The position numbers and the translations under genes were made by a program. Shown piece after piece: positions 38,050-46,255 of a DNA stretch of 64,000 nucleotides; the stretch's first letter is position 1, and every line of letters starts with the position of its first letter. The notes beneath the pieces are model-generated. The model saw only the letters and a program-made list of their open reading frames with translations, was not told the DNA's origin and searched no databases. The DNA comes from Pseudomonas sp. Os17 (GTDB lineage Bacteria; Pseudomonadota; Gammaproteobacteria; Pseudomonadales; Pseudomonadaceae): assembly GCF_001547895.1 (NCBI RefSeq), contig NZ_AP014627.1, forward strand, positions 685,501 through 749,500, read 5' to 3'.

Positions 38050-38496
38050 TCAGACGAGGATCGGTGGGGCGCGAGTCAGGGCGCCGGGGAACACGGTCTG
38101 CCGGGCGTGGCCCAGGCGCGTGGCGGGGATCAGGAAACCGCTGGTGGGTGTGGTCGCCAGTGCGGCGAACGACAGGCCCGAAGGCAGTGCCGGGCAGTTG
38201 AACAGCAGGCTGCAATAGCCGCACTTTTCCCAGAGCACATGCTGCTCGCCCTGGGACTTGCCCTGTTGGGCGTGATGCGGGCTTTCACCGTGACAGCCGG
38301 GCGCGCCGTCGCCCATGTCCATGGCGGAGGACATGTTCATCGGCGTGGTGTGATCCATCGGCATCGACTGGGAAATCAGCGGGCCGATAAAGATCATCAA
38401 CATGGCGAACAGGCTGATCCAGCTGCCGCGTCGAACTCTCCGGGAGTTGCGACGCGGCACGGACCGCCCGCGGCCAGGCGCGTGCGGGGCGTTCAC
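38050..38496 (-). CDS. DUF2946 family protein, Met/His/Cys-rich
   Basis: 148 residues from a GTG start at 38496; an ATG at 38403 would begin directly at the membrane segment. Arg-rich N-terminus, one hydrophobic segment (about 28-44), then a metal-ligand-rich stretch (M-P-M-D-H-T-T-P-M-N-M near 45-55, further M-D-M, C-H-G, H-H) and a C-x-x-C (C-G-Y-C). DUF2946 proteins are repeatedly found with copper uptake genes and may be periplasmic or membrane-anchored copper binders. It lies between the PCu(A)C gene (21-base gap) and oprC on the same strand. Confidence 0.8.
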   Translation of the reverse strand: MNAPHAPGRGRSVPRRNSRRVRRGSWISLFAMLMIFIGPLISQSMPMDHTTPMNMSSAMDMGDGAPGCHGESPHHAQQGKSQGEQHVLWEKCGYCSLLFNCPALPSGLSFAALATTPTSGFLIPATRLGHARQTVFPGALTRAPPILV

Positions 38497-38517
38497 GGTC
38501 GAAGGGCCGGTCAGGGC

Positions 38518-39012
38518 TTACTGGTCGTGCATATGCCCTTGCATGGCGTCGGGGGCCTGCTTCTGCACGGCGACCTCAACCGTGACATTGCCGGACTTCT
38601 CGAAGTGCAGGGTCAGGGGGAAGCGCTTGCCGTCGCTGAGCAGGCTGCGATCCTTGAGCTCCATCAACATCACGTGGTAGCCCATGGGCGCGAAGGTCAC
38701 CTCGCCACCGGCGGGAACCGCGACCTTGGGCACCTGCTGCATCTTCATCATGTCGCCCTGCTTGACGTGCTCATGCAGCTCGGCCCGACCGGCGATCGGC
38801 GAGTCGACACTGAGCAGGGTGTCGGCGTTCTTGCCCGGGTTGTGCACCACGAAGTACGCGGCCACGGTCGGCGCGTTCGGCGGCAGTTCCTGGGACCAGG
38901 GATGGGCGATCTGCAATTCGCCGGCCTTGTAGTCATGGGCGTTGGCGAAGCAGGCAGGCAGCAGCAGAGCGGCCAGGAGCAGGGATTGCTTGACCAGGGA
39001 TGGTTGAGACAT
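38518..39012 (-). CDS. periplasmic copper chaperone PCu(A)C
   Basis: 164 residues from the ATG at 39012 (M-S-Q-P-S-L-V-K-Q-S); signal peptide ends near C-F-A-N-A-H. The mature chain carries the Cu(I) site of the family: H-x(n)-M at M-K-M-Q-Q-V (H-E-H-V-K-Q-G-D-M-M-K-M) and the H-V-M-L-M-E-L later. It ends with a His/Met tail (M-Q-G-H-M-H-D-Q). PCu(A)C proteins deliver copper to cytochrome oxidase assembly or other periplasmic targets. It sits between two DUF2946 genes, in the copper cluster. Confidence 0.92.
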   Translation of the reverse strand: MSQPSLVKQSLLLAALLLPACFANAHDYKAGELQIAHPWSQELPPNAPTVAAYFVVHNPGKNADTLLSVDSPIAGRAELHEHVKQGDMMKMQQVPKVAVPAGGEVTFAPMGYHVMLMELKDRSLLSDGKRFPLTLHFEKSGNVTVEVAVQKQAPDAMQGHMHDQ

Positions 39013-39061
39013 GGCAGTTCTCCAGAACGATTCAAAGACGCAGATCACTTGCGAAACGGAA

Positions 39062-39460
39062 TCATGCCAGAGGCGGTGCACCGGGGTTCAGGCTGGGCCA
39101 TTGCTGGCGCAGGGTGAGCAGTTCGATCTTCGGTTGCGGCGCGCCCGGCTGGGCGGCGAAACGCATGAAGTTCAGCGGATGAGCATGGCCGGGCAGGGCC
39201 ACCAGGGGCGCCGAGCCGGAGCAGCACCAGCAGTGCTGCATGTTCGAGTGGTCGTCGTTCTGCGGAGCTTTCTGTTCAAGCTTGCCCAAGGCAATGGCTT
39301 GCAGCTTGGTGCCGCTGGCGGAACAGAAACTGCCCCACAGCAGTTGCTCGTCCAGTCCCGCATCGCTGCGCTGCATGGCCCCGGAAAGCGGCATGGCAAG
39401 CATGTTGAACAGCACTGCGAAGCAGGCGATCCAGGCAAATGCGAGCCGTTGTCGGGACAT
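39062..39460 (-). CDS. DUF2946 family protein, second copy
   Basis: 132 residues: signal/anchor segment (about 9-28), then a Cys-bearing region with C-W-C-C near residue 77-80 preceded by H-S-N-M-Q-H, and a conserved C-terminal L-x-x-R-x-Q-W-P-S. It is the first gene of the copper string DUF2946-PCu(A)C-DUF2946-oprC-PepSY on the minus strand. A copper-binding role is inferred from location and ligands only. Its promoter lies between 39461 and 39559. Confidence 0.8.
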   Translation of the reverse strand: MSRQRLAFAWIACFAVLFNMLAMPLSGAMQRSDAGLDEQLLWGSFCSASGTKLQAIALGKLEQKAPQNDDHSNMQHCWCCSGSAPLVALPGHAHPLNFMRFAAQPGAPQPKIELLTLRQQWPSLNPGAPPLA

Positions 39461-39480
39461 GGGGACGATCCGTCGGTTGA

Positions 39481-39509
39481 GCGATCAGGCGGGTATTTAG
39501 CCTGATCGC
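39481..39509. repeat. inverted repeat in the promoter gap of the copper string
   Basis: GCGATCAGGC (39481-39490) and GCCTGATCGC (39500-39509) are perfect 10-base arms with a 9-base centre holding TAAATA on the minus strand, a possible -10, preceded by TTTACT 18 bases upstream. It may be an operator of the copper genes or the terminator of the toxin-antitoxin unit. Confidence 0.5.
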
Positions 39510-39559
39510 CGTGGATAAGTAAAAAAGCAGCGTATGCGGTGTGGTGTCGCAGTGCCAGT

Positions 39560-39850
39560 TCAGGCCGGGCTGACGTGGAGCTTGAGCCCGAGCGCTTTCA
39601 TGACCTTGATGATAGTTGCGAACTCGGGATTGCCCTGGCTGCCCAGGGCCTTGTACAGGCTCTCGCGGCCCAGGCCGGTATCGCGGGCGATCTGGGTCAT
39701 GCCGCGGGCGCGGGCGATATCGTTGAGGGCGGCGCGGATCAGCTTGCCGTCGCCGATGTCTTCCTCGAAGCAGGCGTCGAGGTAGGCGACCATGTCTTCA
39801 GGGGTCTTGAGGTACTCCGCCGCGTCGAAGCGGGTGACTGGGGTGTGCAT
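39560..39850 (-). CDS. antitoxin of HI1420 type (addiction module antidote)
   Basis: 96 residues beginning with the family pattern F-D-A-A-E-Y-L-K-T-P-E-D-M-V-A-Y-L-D-A-C-F-E-E, followed by an HTH (R-A-R-G-M-T-Q-I-A-R-D-T-G-L-G-R-E-S-L-Y-K-A-L) and a final conserved G-N-P-E-F-A-T-I-I-K-V-M-K-A-L-G-L. It neutralises the preceding toxin and binds operator DNA. The gene follows the toxin gene by 3 bases, the reverse of the usual antitoxin-first order but normal for this HI1419/HI1420 group. Confidence 0.9.
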   Translation of the reverse strand: MHTPVTRFDAAEYLKTPEDMVAYLDACFEEDIGDGKLIRAALNDIARARGMTQIARDTGLGRESLYKALGSQGNPEFATIIKVMKALGLKLHVSPA

Positions 39851-39853
39851 GTT

Positions 39854-40156
39854 TCAACCCTCGCTCTTGAGGTCGTGGGCCAGTTGCCTGGCGCGTTGGA
39901 TATCGCGTCTCTGGGTGTTCTTGTCACCGCCGATCAACAACAGGTAGATCACCGTGCCCCGGCGCGAGAAGTACACCCGGTAGCCGGGACCACGATGGAT
40001 GCGCATCTCGTAGACGCCTCCACCCAGTGCTTCGCAGTCGCCGAATCGGCCCAGTTGGGCGGCGCGGATCCTGGCCAGTACACGGGTTTTGCCTTGCGGA
40101 TCCTTCAGGTGCAGGAGCCAGCGGCTGAACTCCAGGGTCTGCTCGAAGACGTACAT
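39854..40156 (-). CDS. RelE/ParE-type toxin of HI1419 type
   Basis: 100 residues from the ATG at 40156. Core motifs: F-S-R-W-L-x-x-L-K-D near 10-19, R-I-R-A-A-Q-L-G-R-F-G-D, G-V-Y-E-M-R-I-H-R-G-P-G-Y-R-V-Y-F and a final L-L-I-G-G-D-K-N-T-Q-R-R-D-I, all characteristic of the HI1419-like RelE/HigB superfamily, thought to cleave mRNA on ribosomes. Earlier in-frame starts do not resemble the family. It starts the toxin-antitoxin operon. Confidence 0.9.
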   Translation of the reverse strand: MYVFEQTLEFSRWLLHLKDPQGKTRVLARIRAAQLGRFGDCEALGGGVYEMRIHRGPGYRVYFSRRGTVIYLLLIGGDKNTQRRDIQRARQLAHDLKSEG

Positions 40157-40162
40157 GGCGAA

Positions 40163-40180
40163 TGTATTCCTTGGGATACA
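40163..40180 (-). promoter_or_regulatory. inverted repeat at the toxin-antitoxin start, candidate operator
   Basis: TGTATTCC and GGGATACA (40163-40170 and 40173-40180) form an inverted repeat with one mismatch, overlapping the AAGGA ribosome site of the toxin gene. Antitoxins of this group autoregulate through such sites. The overlap with the ribosome site means the promoter must lie further upstream. Confidence 0.45.
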
Positions 40181-40329
40181 GCGTGGCAACCCATTTGCCC
40201 GCCTAGAGCTCAATCAGGCGACGAGCGGAGCCGGCGCCATTGAGACTGTCCAAGGAGGCTAAAGCATGGGGTTGGTAGCGCGCTGCCAGGGGCTTCCCAA
40301 GTGTCTGTGGGGCACGGAGGTTTTGCCTG

Positions 40330-41058
40330 TCAGGTTTTGTCCGGCGAGTGCAGGGCCTGCAGCAACTCGGTCACGCTGGCAAAGTGGCGGTCGGCCTCGG
40401 GCAGCTTTGGGCGCTTGAGCACCAGCACCGGTATGCCCCGCTCACGTGCCACCTCCAGCTTGGGCTCGGTGGCGCTGCTGCCGCTGTTCTTGCTGATCAG
40501 CACATCGATGTCCCGACGTGCGAACAGTTGGCGCTCGTCTTCGATCAGGAAAGGCCCACGGGCACCGATGACTTCGCAACGCTCGTTGCCGGGGCAGCTT
40601 TCCAGGGCGCGCAGGGTCCAGAACTGCCCCGCAGGAATCTCGTTCAGATGCTGCAACGGCTCGCGGCCCAGGGTGAACAGCGGCCGCTTGAAGGGCCGCA
40701 GGGCCTCGACCAATGCCTCCCAGCCGGCGATCTCGCGCCAGTCATCGCCCGGTTGCGGCTGCCAGGCCGGGCGCCGCAAGGCCCAGCAAGGCACGGCTGC
40801 GTGCTGTGCCGCAGCCACGGCATTGGCGCTGATCTGCGCCGCGTAGGGGTGGGTGGCATCCAGCAGGAGGCCAATGCGTTGTTCGCGGATAAAGCGCGCC
40901 AGGCCCTCGGCACCGCCGTAGCCGCCCACCCGCACCTGGCACTTGAGGTCGCTGGGCACCCGACCGACCCCGGCCAGGCTGTAGATATGTTCAGGGCCCA
41001 GGGTACGGGCGATGGCCAGGGCCTCGGTGACCCCGCCCAGCAGCAGGATGCGGCTCAT
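40330..41058 (-). CDS. cobK: precorrin-6A reductase CobK
   Basis: 242 residues starting [13 protein letters not shown], the NADPH-binding G-G-x-x-E-A motif of CobK/CbiJ; other family segments are [22 protein letters not shown] and [13 protein letters not shown]. It reduces the corrin precursor in the aerobic-type cobalamin route. The start overlaps the cbiD stop by 4 bases. Confidence 0.95.
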   Translation of the reverse strand: MSRILLLGGVTEALAIARTLGPEHIYSLAGVGRVPSDLKCQVRVGGYGGAEGLARFIREQRIGLLLDATHPYAAQISANAVAAAQHAAVPCWALRRPAWQPQPGDDWREIAGWEALVEALRPFKRPLFTLGREPLQHLNEIPAGQFWTLRALESCPGNERCEVIGARGPFLIEDERQLFARRDIDVLISKNSGSSATEPKLEVARERGIPVLVLKRPKLPEADRHFASVTELLQALHSPDKT

Positions 41059-42152
41059 GACAAGACTCCGGCGTGGCCAACGATGCCGCCCTGGCGGTCG
41101 ATGGCGAAGACTTCCACCTGGACCTGGGCCGGCACCACGCTGCGGGCGAAGTCCAGGGCGTGCCGGCACACCGCGTCGCCCAGGGCGATCCCGGCGGCGC
41201 TGGCCATGGCCAGCGCCTGCTGGCTGGTATTGGCTGCGCGGATGGCCTGTTGCAGCTCGGCTCCGGCGCCCACCGCGGCGGCCCATTGCGCCAGTTGCGG
41301 CAGGTCGATGCTGGAATGGCGGCTGTGCAGGTCCATGTGTCCGGCGGCCAGCTTGCTGATCTTGCCGAAGCCACCGCACAGGCTGAGTTTATCCACAGGC
41401 ACTTTGCGCAGGTGCTTGAGCACCGCGCCGACAAAGTCGCCCATTTCGATCAGGGCGATTTCCGGCAGGTTGTAGACCCGGCGCATGGTGTCTTCGCTGG
41501 CGTTGCCGGTGCAGGCGGCAATGTGCAGGTAGCCGTTGGTCTTGGCCACGTCGATGCCCTGGTGGATCGAGGCGATATAGGCCGCGCAGGAGAAGGGCCG
41601 GACAATGCCGCTGGTGCCCAGGATCGACAGCCCGCCGAGAATCCCCAGGCGTGGGTTCATGGTTTTCAGGGCCAGTTCGGCGCCGCCCTCGACATTCACC
41701 GTGACTTCGAAACCGCCGGTGTAGGCGTGTTCCTCGGCAAGCCGTTGCAGGTGCTCGCTGATCATCCGGCGTGGCACCGGGTTGATCGCCGGTTCGCCCA
41801 CCGCCAGCACCAGGCCGGGGCGGGTCACAGTGCCCACGCCCTGGCCGGCGACAAAGCGGATTCCCGGCTCGCGGGTCAGGCGCACCTGGGAGTAGAGCAG
41901 GGCGCCGTGGGTCACGTCCGGGTCGTCGCCGGCATCCTTGAGGGTCCCGGCTTCGGCGCCCTCGGCGGTGCGGCGGCAGAACTCCAGGCGCATCTGCACC
42001 TGCTTGCCCTTGGGCAGGACGATCTCCACCGCATCGGCGTTGACGCCCCCCAGCAGCAGGCGCGCGGCGGCCAGGCTGGTGGCGGTGGCGCAACTGCCGG
42101 TGGTCAGGCCGCTGCGCAGGGGCGCGGGCTGTTCCGCTGTTTCCTCACGCAT
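41055..42152 (-). CDS. cbiD: cobalt-precorrin-5B (C1) methyltransferase CbiD
   Basis: 365 residues from the ATG at 42152. Opening [20 protein letters not shown] matches CbiD; other marks are [19 protein letters not shown] and [16 protein letters not shown]. It methylates C1 in place of CobF, the aerobic-route enzyme that Pseudomonas generally lacks. It lies between cobL and cobK, with a REP doublet upstream of its start. Confidence 0.95.
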   Translation of the reverse strand: MREETAEQPAPLRSGLTTGSCATATSLAAARLLLGGVNADAVEIVLPKGKQVQMRLEFCRRTAEGAEAGTLKDAGDDPDVTHGALLYSQVRLTREPGIRFVAGQGVGTVTRPGLVLAVGEPAINPVPRRMISEHLQRLAEEHAYTGGFEVTVNVEGGAELALKTMNPRLGILGGLSILGTSGIVRPFSCAAYIASIHQGIDVAKTNGYLHIAACTGNASEDTMRRVYNLPEIALIEMGDFVGAVLKHLRKVPVDKLSLCGGFGKISKLAAGHMDLHSRHSSIDLPQLAQWAAAVGAGAELQQAIRAANTSQQALAMASAAGIALGDAVCRHALDFARSVVPAQVQVEVFAIDRQGGIVGHAGVLS

Positions 42153-42164
42153 GCCCTTGCTCCC

Positions 42165-42240
42165 GTAGGAGCGAGCTTGCTCGCGAAGGGCGCGCTGCGG
42201 TCTCTTTGCTGGACGCTTTTGCGGGCAAGCCCGCTCCCGC
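42165..42240. repeat. REP doublet between cobL and cbiD
   Basis: GTAGGAGCGAGCTTGCTCGC (from 42165) and the divergent inverted arm GCGGGCAAGCCCGCTCCCGC (42221-42240) face each other, two different REP variants paired. It lies just upstream of the cbiD ATG, inside the operon. Confidence 0.75.
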
Positions 42241-42245
42241 AAGGT

Positions 42246-43460
42246 TCATGGCAGGTCCAGGGGTTTGTGCAGGTCCAGCAGGGTGATCGGCAGGGCCTGG
42301 CGCCAGGTATCGAATTCCCCCAGGGGCTGGGCCTGGGCGATATGGATGCGGGTCAGCTCACCGCCGTGCGTCTGGCGCCAGTGCATCAGGGTCATTTCAC
42401 TTTGCAGGGTCACGGCGTTGGCCACCAGGCGTCCGCCGGGCTTGAGCCGTTCCCAGCAGGTTTGCAGCACGCCTTCGCGGGTCACTCCGCCGCCGATGAA
42501 CACCGCATCGGGGCGCTCCAGCCCGGCCAGGGCCTGGGGCGCGCTGCCGCGAATCAGCTGCAGCCCGGGCACGCCGAGCACGTCGCGGTTGTATTCGATC
42601 AACTGCTGGCGGCCATCGTCGGCTTCGATGGCCAGGGCTCGACAACTGGGGTGAGCGCGCATCCATTCGATGCCGATGGAGCCGCTGCCGGCGCCCACAT
42701 CCCAGAGCAGCTCGCCAGGCACCGGGGCCAGGCGGGCCAGGGTGATGGCGCGCACGTCACGCTTGGTCAACTGGCCGTCGTGGCGGAAGGCCGAGTCCGG
42801 CAGGCCGGCCAGTCGGGACAGTTGCGGCGTATCCGCTGCCGCCCGGCATTCGATGGCCAGCAGATTGAGGTCGGCCAGCGCCGGATCGCTCCAGTCATCG
42901 GCGGTGCTGTCCAGGCGCCGTTCCAGGGGGCCGCCCAGGTGCTCCAGCACCGTCAGGCGACTCGGACCGAAACCGCGTTCGCGCAGTAGGCCGGCGATCG
43001 CCGCCGGGCTGTAGCGGTCATTGCTCAGCACCAGCAGGCGCACGCCGCTGGACAGCTGGGCATTGAGCGCGGCAATCGGCCGTGCCACCACCGACAGCGT
43101 GACCACGTCCTGCAGCGCCCAGCCCAGGCGAGCCGCGGCCAGGGAATAGGAAGAGGGGAAGGACACCACCTGCAACTCGTCGGCCGGCAGTTGCCGGGCC
43201 AGGCTGGCCCCTACGCCGAACAGCATCGGATCGCCGCTGGCCAGCACGCAGACCGGCGTTCCGCGCAGACTCAACAGCGGTTCCAGGGAAAACGGGCTGG
43301 GCCACAACTGGCGCTCGCCGCGGATGCAGGCCGGCAGCAGATCCAGCTGACGCTGGCCGCCGACGATCCGTGAAGCGCCCAGCAGGGCGTGGCGGGCATT
43401 CCTGCCCAGCCCCTTGAAGCCGTCTTCACCGATTCCCACTACTGTCAGCCAGGGCGACAT
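42246..43460 (-). CDS. cobL: precorrin-6Y methyltransferase/decarboxylase CobL
   Basis: 404 residues with two SAM-dependent domains. The N-terminal CbiE-type domain (1 to about 200: [20 protein letters not shown]) methylates C5; the C-terminal CbiT-type domain (about 210-404: [13 protein letters not shown]) methylates C15 and decarboxylates C12. The fusion is standard for aerobic-route organisms. It diverges from cobG across a 131-base gap. Confidence 0.96.
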   Translation of the reverse strand: MSPWLTVVGIGEDGFKGLGRNARHALLGASRIVGGQRQLDLLPACIRGERQLWPSPFSLEPLLSLRGTPVCVLASGDPMLFGVGASLARQLPADELQVVSFPSSYSLAAARLGWALQDVVTLSVVARPIAALNAQLSSGVRLLVLSNDRYSPAAIAGLLRERGFGPSRLTVLEHLGGPLERRLDSTADDWSDPALADLNLLAIECRAAADTPQLSRLAGLPDSAFRHDGQLTKRDVRAITLARLAPVPGELLWDVGAGSGSIGIEWMRAHPSCRALAIEADDGRQQLIEYNRDVLGVPGLQLIRGSAPQALAGLERPDAVFIGGGVTREGVLQTCWERLKPGGRLVANAVTLQSEMTLMHWRQTHGGELTRIHIAQAQPLGEFDTWRQALPITLLDLHKPLDLP

Positions 43461-43591
43461 CTATATTCCTCAAACCTAAGGTTCCGACCGGCAGGCTTTT
43501 CATGCCTTCGGACAAAGCAGGCATAATACCGCGCCTTCGCTGACGAAGCGCTTTTCCCACACTGCCGGTTGCCCCTTTGAACGAACGCCCG

Positions 43592-44905
43592 ATGTCCACC
43601 GCCATCCGCCCCTCGGCCTGCCCGGGATTGCTGCGCATCGTCCCGGCGCTGGACGGCGGCATCTGCCGGATCAAGCTGGCGGGCGGGGTCATCAGCGCCG
43701 CCCAGGCCAGGGCGGTGGCCGAGGCGGCGCAGGCCTATGCCGGCGGCGTGATCGAGGCCACCAACCGCGCCAACCTGCAGATTCGCGGGATCGGTGTCGA
43801 GCATCAGGCGCTGATCGATGCACTCCTGGCGGCGGGCCTGGGGCCGACCACCGCCGCCGGCGACGATGTCCGCAACCTGATGCTCAGCCCCGGCGCCGGC
43901 ATCGACCGGCAAATGCTGATGGACACCCGGCCCCTGGCCGGGCAGATCCTGGCGACCTTGCAGAGTCACCCGCGCTTCCATGAACTGTCGGCCAAGTTCG
44001 CCGTGCAGCTCGATGGCGGCGAAGCCCTGGCCATGCTCGAACATCACCACGATCTGTGGCTGGCGGCGGTTGTGCATGACGGGCAGTTGCTGCTGGCCTT
44101 CGGCCTGGCCGGCAGTCCTGTGGATAAACCCCTGGCGGCGGTGCCCGAGGCCCAGGGCCATGAACTGCTGGTGGCGGTGCTGGAGCTGTTTCTCGAACTG
44201 GCCACCCCCGAGCAGACGCGGATGCGCCACCTGTTGGCGCAGATGCCGGTGGCGGATTTTCTCGCCCGACTGAACCTGCGCCTGAGCAGTCCCTTGCTGA
44301 ACATCGATGGCTGGCAGCGTCCAGCTGCGGTTGCAGGGCTGCACCTGGGAACTTATCCACAGCGCGAGGGCGACCGGGTCTATGTCGGCGCGGTCGCGCC
44401 CCTGGGGCGCCTCGATCCCGTCATGCTCAAGGGCGCCGCGCAACTGGCCGAGCAGTACGGCGACGCCAGCCTGCGTTTCACGCCCTGGCAGAGCCTGTTG
44501 CTGCCGGGCATTGCTCCGGCGGATGCCGCCACCGTCACCGCCCGCCTGGAGCAATTGGGCCTGTTGTGCAGTGTTCGACAGTCCCTGGCCCACCTGATTG
44601 CCTGCACCGGCTCCAGTGGCTGCGGCAAGGCCCTGGCCGACACCAAGGGCGACGCGCTTGAGCTGGCGCAACTGCTGCAGCGCCACGGCCGGCAGGCGGC
44701 CGTGCACCTGTCGGGCTGCTCCCGTTCCTGCGCTGCCGCCCATGTGGCGCCGGCCACCCTGCTGGCGCTGGCCCCAGGGCGCTACGACTTGTATTTACGC
44801 GATGCAGCGCAGCCGGGGTTCGGCACGCTGCACGCACGCAACCTTTCTATTGCAGCGGCAGAGGCCCTGCTTGATGCCCGCCTACGGAGCTCCCTAGATG
44901 ATTGA
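43592..44905 (+). CDS. cobG: precorrin-3B synthase CobG
   Basis: 437 residues from the ATG at 43592; a TTG at 43577 would add five residues. It is a nitrite/sulfite-reductase-like enzyme with a 4Fe-4S cluster: C-T-G-S-S-G-C-G-K and C-S-R-S-C near 335 and 373 supply cysteines, and the N-terminal half has the P-x-x-x-G-I-C-R-I-K start and the T-N-R-A-N-L-Q-I-R-G-I segment. It performs the O2-dependent step of ring contraction, so the route here is the aerobic type. It overlaps cobH by 8 bases. A weak -10 (CATAAT, 43522-43527) lies in the divergent gap. Confidence 0.95.
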   Translation: MSTAIRPSACPGLLRIVPALDGGICRIKLAGGVISAAQARAVAEAAQAYAGGVIEATNRANLQIRGIGVEHQALIDALLAAGLGPTTAAGDDVRNLMLSPGAGIDRQMLMDTRPLAGQILATLQSHPRFHELSAKFAVQLDGGEALAMLEHHHDLWLAAVVHDGQLLLAFGLAGSPVDKPLAAVPEAQGHELLVAVLELFLELATPEQTRMRHLLAQMPVADFLARLNLRLSSPLLNIDGWQRPAAVAGLHLGTYPQREGDRVYVGAVAPLGRLDPVMLKGAAQLAEQYGDASLRFTPWQSLLLPGIAPADAATVTARLEQLGLLCSVRQSLAHLIACTGSSGCGKALADTKGDALELAQLLQRHGRQAAVHLSGCSRSCAAAHVAPATLLALAPGRYDLYLRDAAQPGFGTLHARNLSIAAAEALLDARLRSSLDD

Positions 44906-45524
44906 TTACATCCGCGACGGTCAGGAGATCTATCGCAACTCCTTCGCGATCATTCGCGAAGAAGCCAAGCTGGATCGCATTCCGGCCGACCTGGAAAAAC
45001 TCGCGGTTCGGGTGATCCACGCCTGCGGCATGGTGGAGGCCATCGACGGCCTGCAATTCTCCGCGGGCGCCGGCAAGGCCGGGCGTGATGCCCTGGCCGC
45101 CGGGGCACCGATCCTCTGCGATGCACGGATGGTCTCTGAAGGCATTACCCGGGCACGCTTGCCGGCCAACAACAAAGTGATCTGCACCCTGCGCGATGAC
45201 AGTGTCCCGGAGCTGGCCCGAGAGCTGGGCAACACCCGTTCGGCGGCGGCCCTGGAACTCTGGCGTCCGCACCTGGAAGGCAGCGTGGTGGTGATCGGCA
45301 ATGCCCCCACCGCGCTGTTCTACCTGTTGGAAATGCTCGATGCCGGCGCGCCGAAACCGGCGCTGATCCTCGGCTTCCCGGTGGGCTTCGTCGGCGCCGC
45401 CGAATCCAAGGCCATGCTCGCCGCCGACAGCCGTGGCGTGCCGTTCGTGATCATGCAGGGGCGCCTGGGCGGCAGTGCCATGGCCGCCGCCGCCGTCAAT
45501 GCCCTGGCCACGGAGGTCGAATGA
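44898..45524 (+). CDS. cobH: precorrin-8X methylmutase CobH
   Basis: 208 residues; family marks are [14 protein letters not shown] at the start, the catalytic histidine region V-I-H-A-C-G-M-V near residue 37, and the later [11 protein letters not shown] and [13 protein letters not shown]. It moves the C11 methyl to C12, forming hydrogenobyrinate. It is the second gene of the cobGHIJ string, with overlaps on both sides (8 and 4 bases). Confidence 0.96.
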   Translation: MIDYIRDGQEIYRNSFAIIREEAKLDRIPADLEKLAVRVIHACGMVEAIDGLQFSAGAGKAGRDALAAGAPILCDARMVSEGITRARLPANNKVICTLRDDSVPELARELGNTRSAAALELWRPHLEGSVVVIGNAPTALFYLLEMLDAGAPKPALILGFPVGFVGAAESKAMLAADSRGVPFVIMQGRLGGSAMAAAAVNALATEVE

Positions 45525-46255
45525 TGCAGCAACCCGGACGTTTGATCGGCCTTGGCGTGGGCCCCGGTGATCCGGAACTGATCACCCTCAAGGCCTTGCG
45601 CCTGCTGCGCGAATCGCCGGTGGTGGCGTATTTCGTGGCCAAGGGCAAGAAAGGCAATGCCTTCGGCATCATCGAGGAGCATTTGCAGGACGCCCAGACC
45701 CTGCTGCCACTGGTGTACCCGGTGACCACCGAAGTGCTGCCGGCGCCGCTGTCCTACGAGCAAGTGATCAGCGATTTCTACGACGGCGCCAGCCAGGAGC
45801 TGGCGCTGCACCTGGATGCCGGCCGCGACGTGGCGGTGATCTGCGAGGGCGACCCGTTCTTCTACGGCTCCTACATGTACCTGCACGACCGCCTGGCCGA
45901 GCGTTACCAGGCCGAAGTGGTGCCGGGGGTGTGTTCGATGCTGGGCGGCGCCTCGGTGCTGGGCGCGCCCCTGGTGTATCGCAACCAGAGCCTATCGGTG
46001 CTTTCGGGCGTGCTGCCCCATGAGGAGCTCAAGCGGCGCCTGGCGGATGCCGATGCGGCGGTGGTGATGAAGCTGGGGCGCAACTTCCCCAAGGTGCGCC
46101 AGGTCCTGGAAGAACTGGGGCTGGCGCAGCGGGCGCTGTACGTCGAGCGCGCCACCATGGCCAACCAGAAGATCGTGCCGCTGGATGAAGTGGAGCCGAT
46201 GTCCTCGCCGTATTTCTCGTTGATCATCGTGCCCGGCGAAAGGTGGCAAGGCTGA
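45521..46255 (+). CDS. cobI: precorrin-2 C20-methyltransferase CobI
   Basis: 244 residues with SAM-methyltransferase (CysG-like) motifs: [13 protein letters not shown] near residue 8, [14 protein letters not shown] and V-V-P-G-V-C-S-M. It adds the C20 methyl. ATGA overlap with cobH upstream (GGAGG ahead of the start) and a one-base TGATG overlap with cobJ downstream show a tight operon. Confidence 0.96.
   Translation: MMQQPGRLIGLGVGPGDPELITLKALRLLRESPVVAYFVAKGKKGNAFGIIEEHLQDAQTLLPLVYPVTTEVLPAPLSYEQVISDFYDGASQELALHLDAGRDVAVICEGDPFFYGSYMYLHDRLAERYQAEVVPGVCSMLGGASVLGAPLVYRNQSLSVLSGVLPHEELKRRLADADAAVVMKLGRNFPKVRQVLEELGLAQRALYVERATMANQKIVPLDEVEPMSSPYFSLIIVPGERWQG

Noticed and set aside
40157..40329. 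Possible cobalamin riboswitch near the cob genes and receptor
   Set aside because: I looked for a B12-box GCCACTG with its surrounding stems upstream of cobK/cbiD, cobG, cobL and the TonB receptor and found none.
43461..43591. Strong promoter between cobL and cobG
   Set aside because: CATAAT at 43522-43527 is a fair -10 but the TTCATG 17 bases upstream matches a -35 poorly, so it was only mentioned with cobG.
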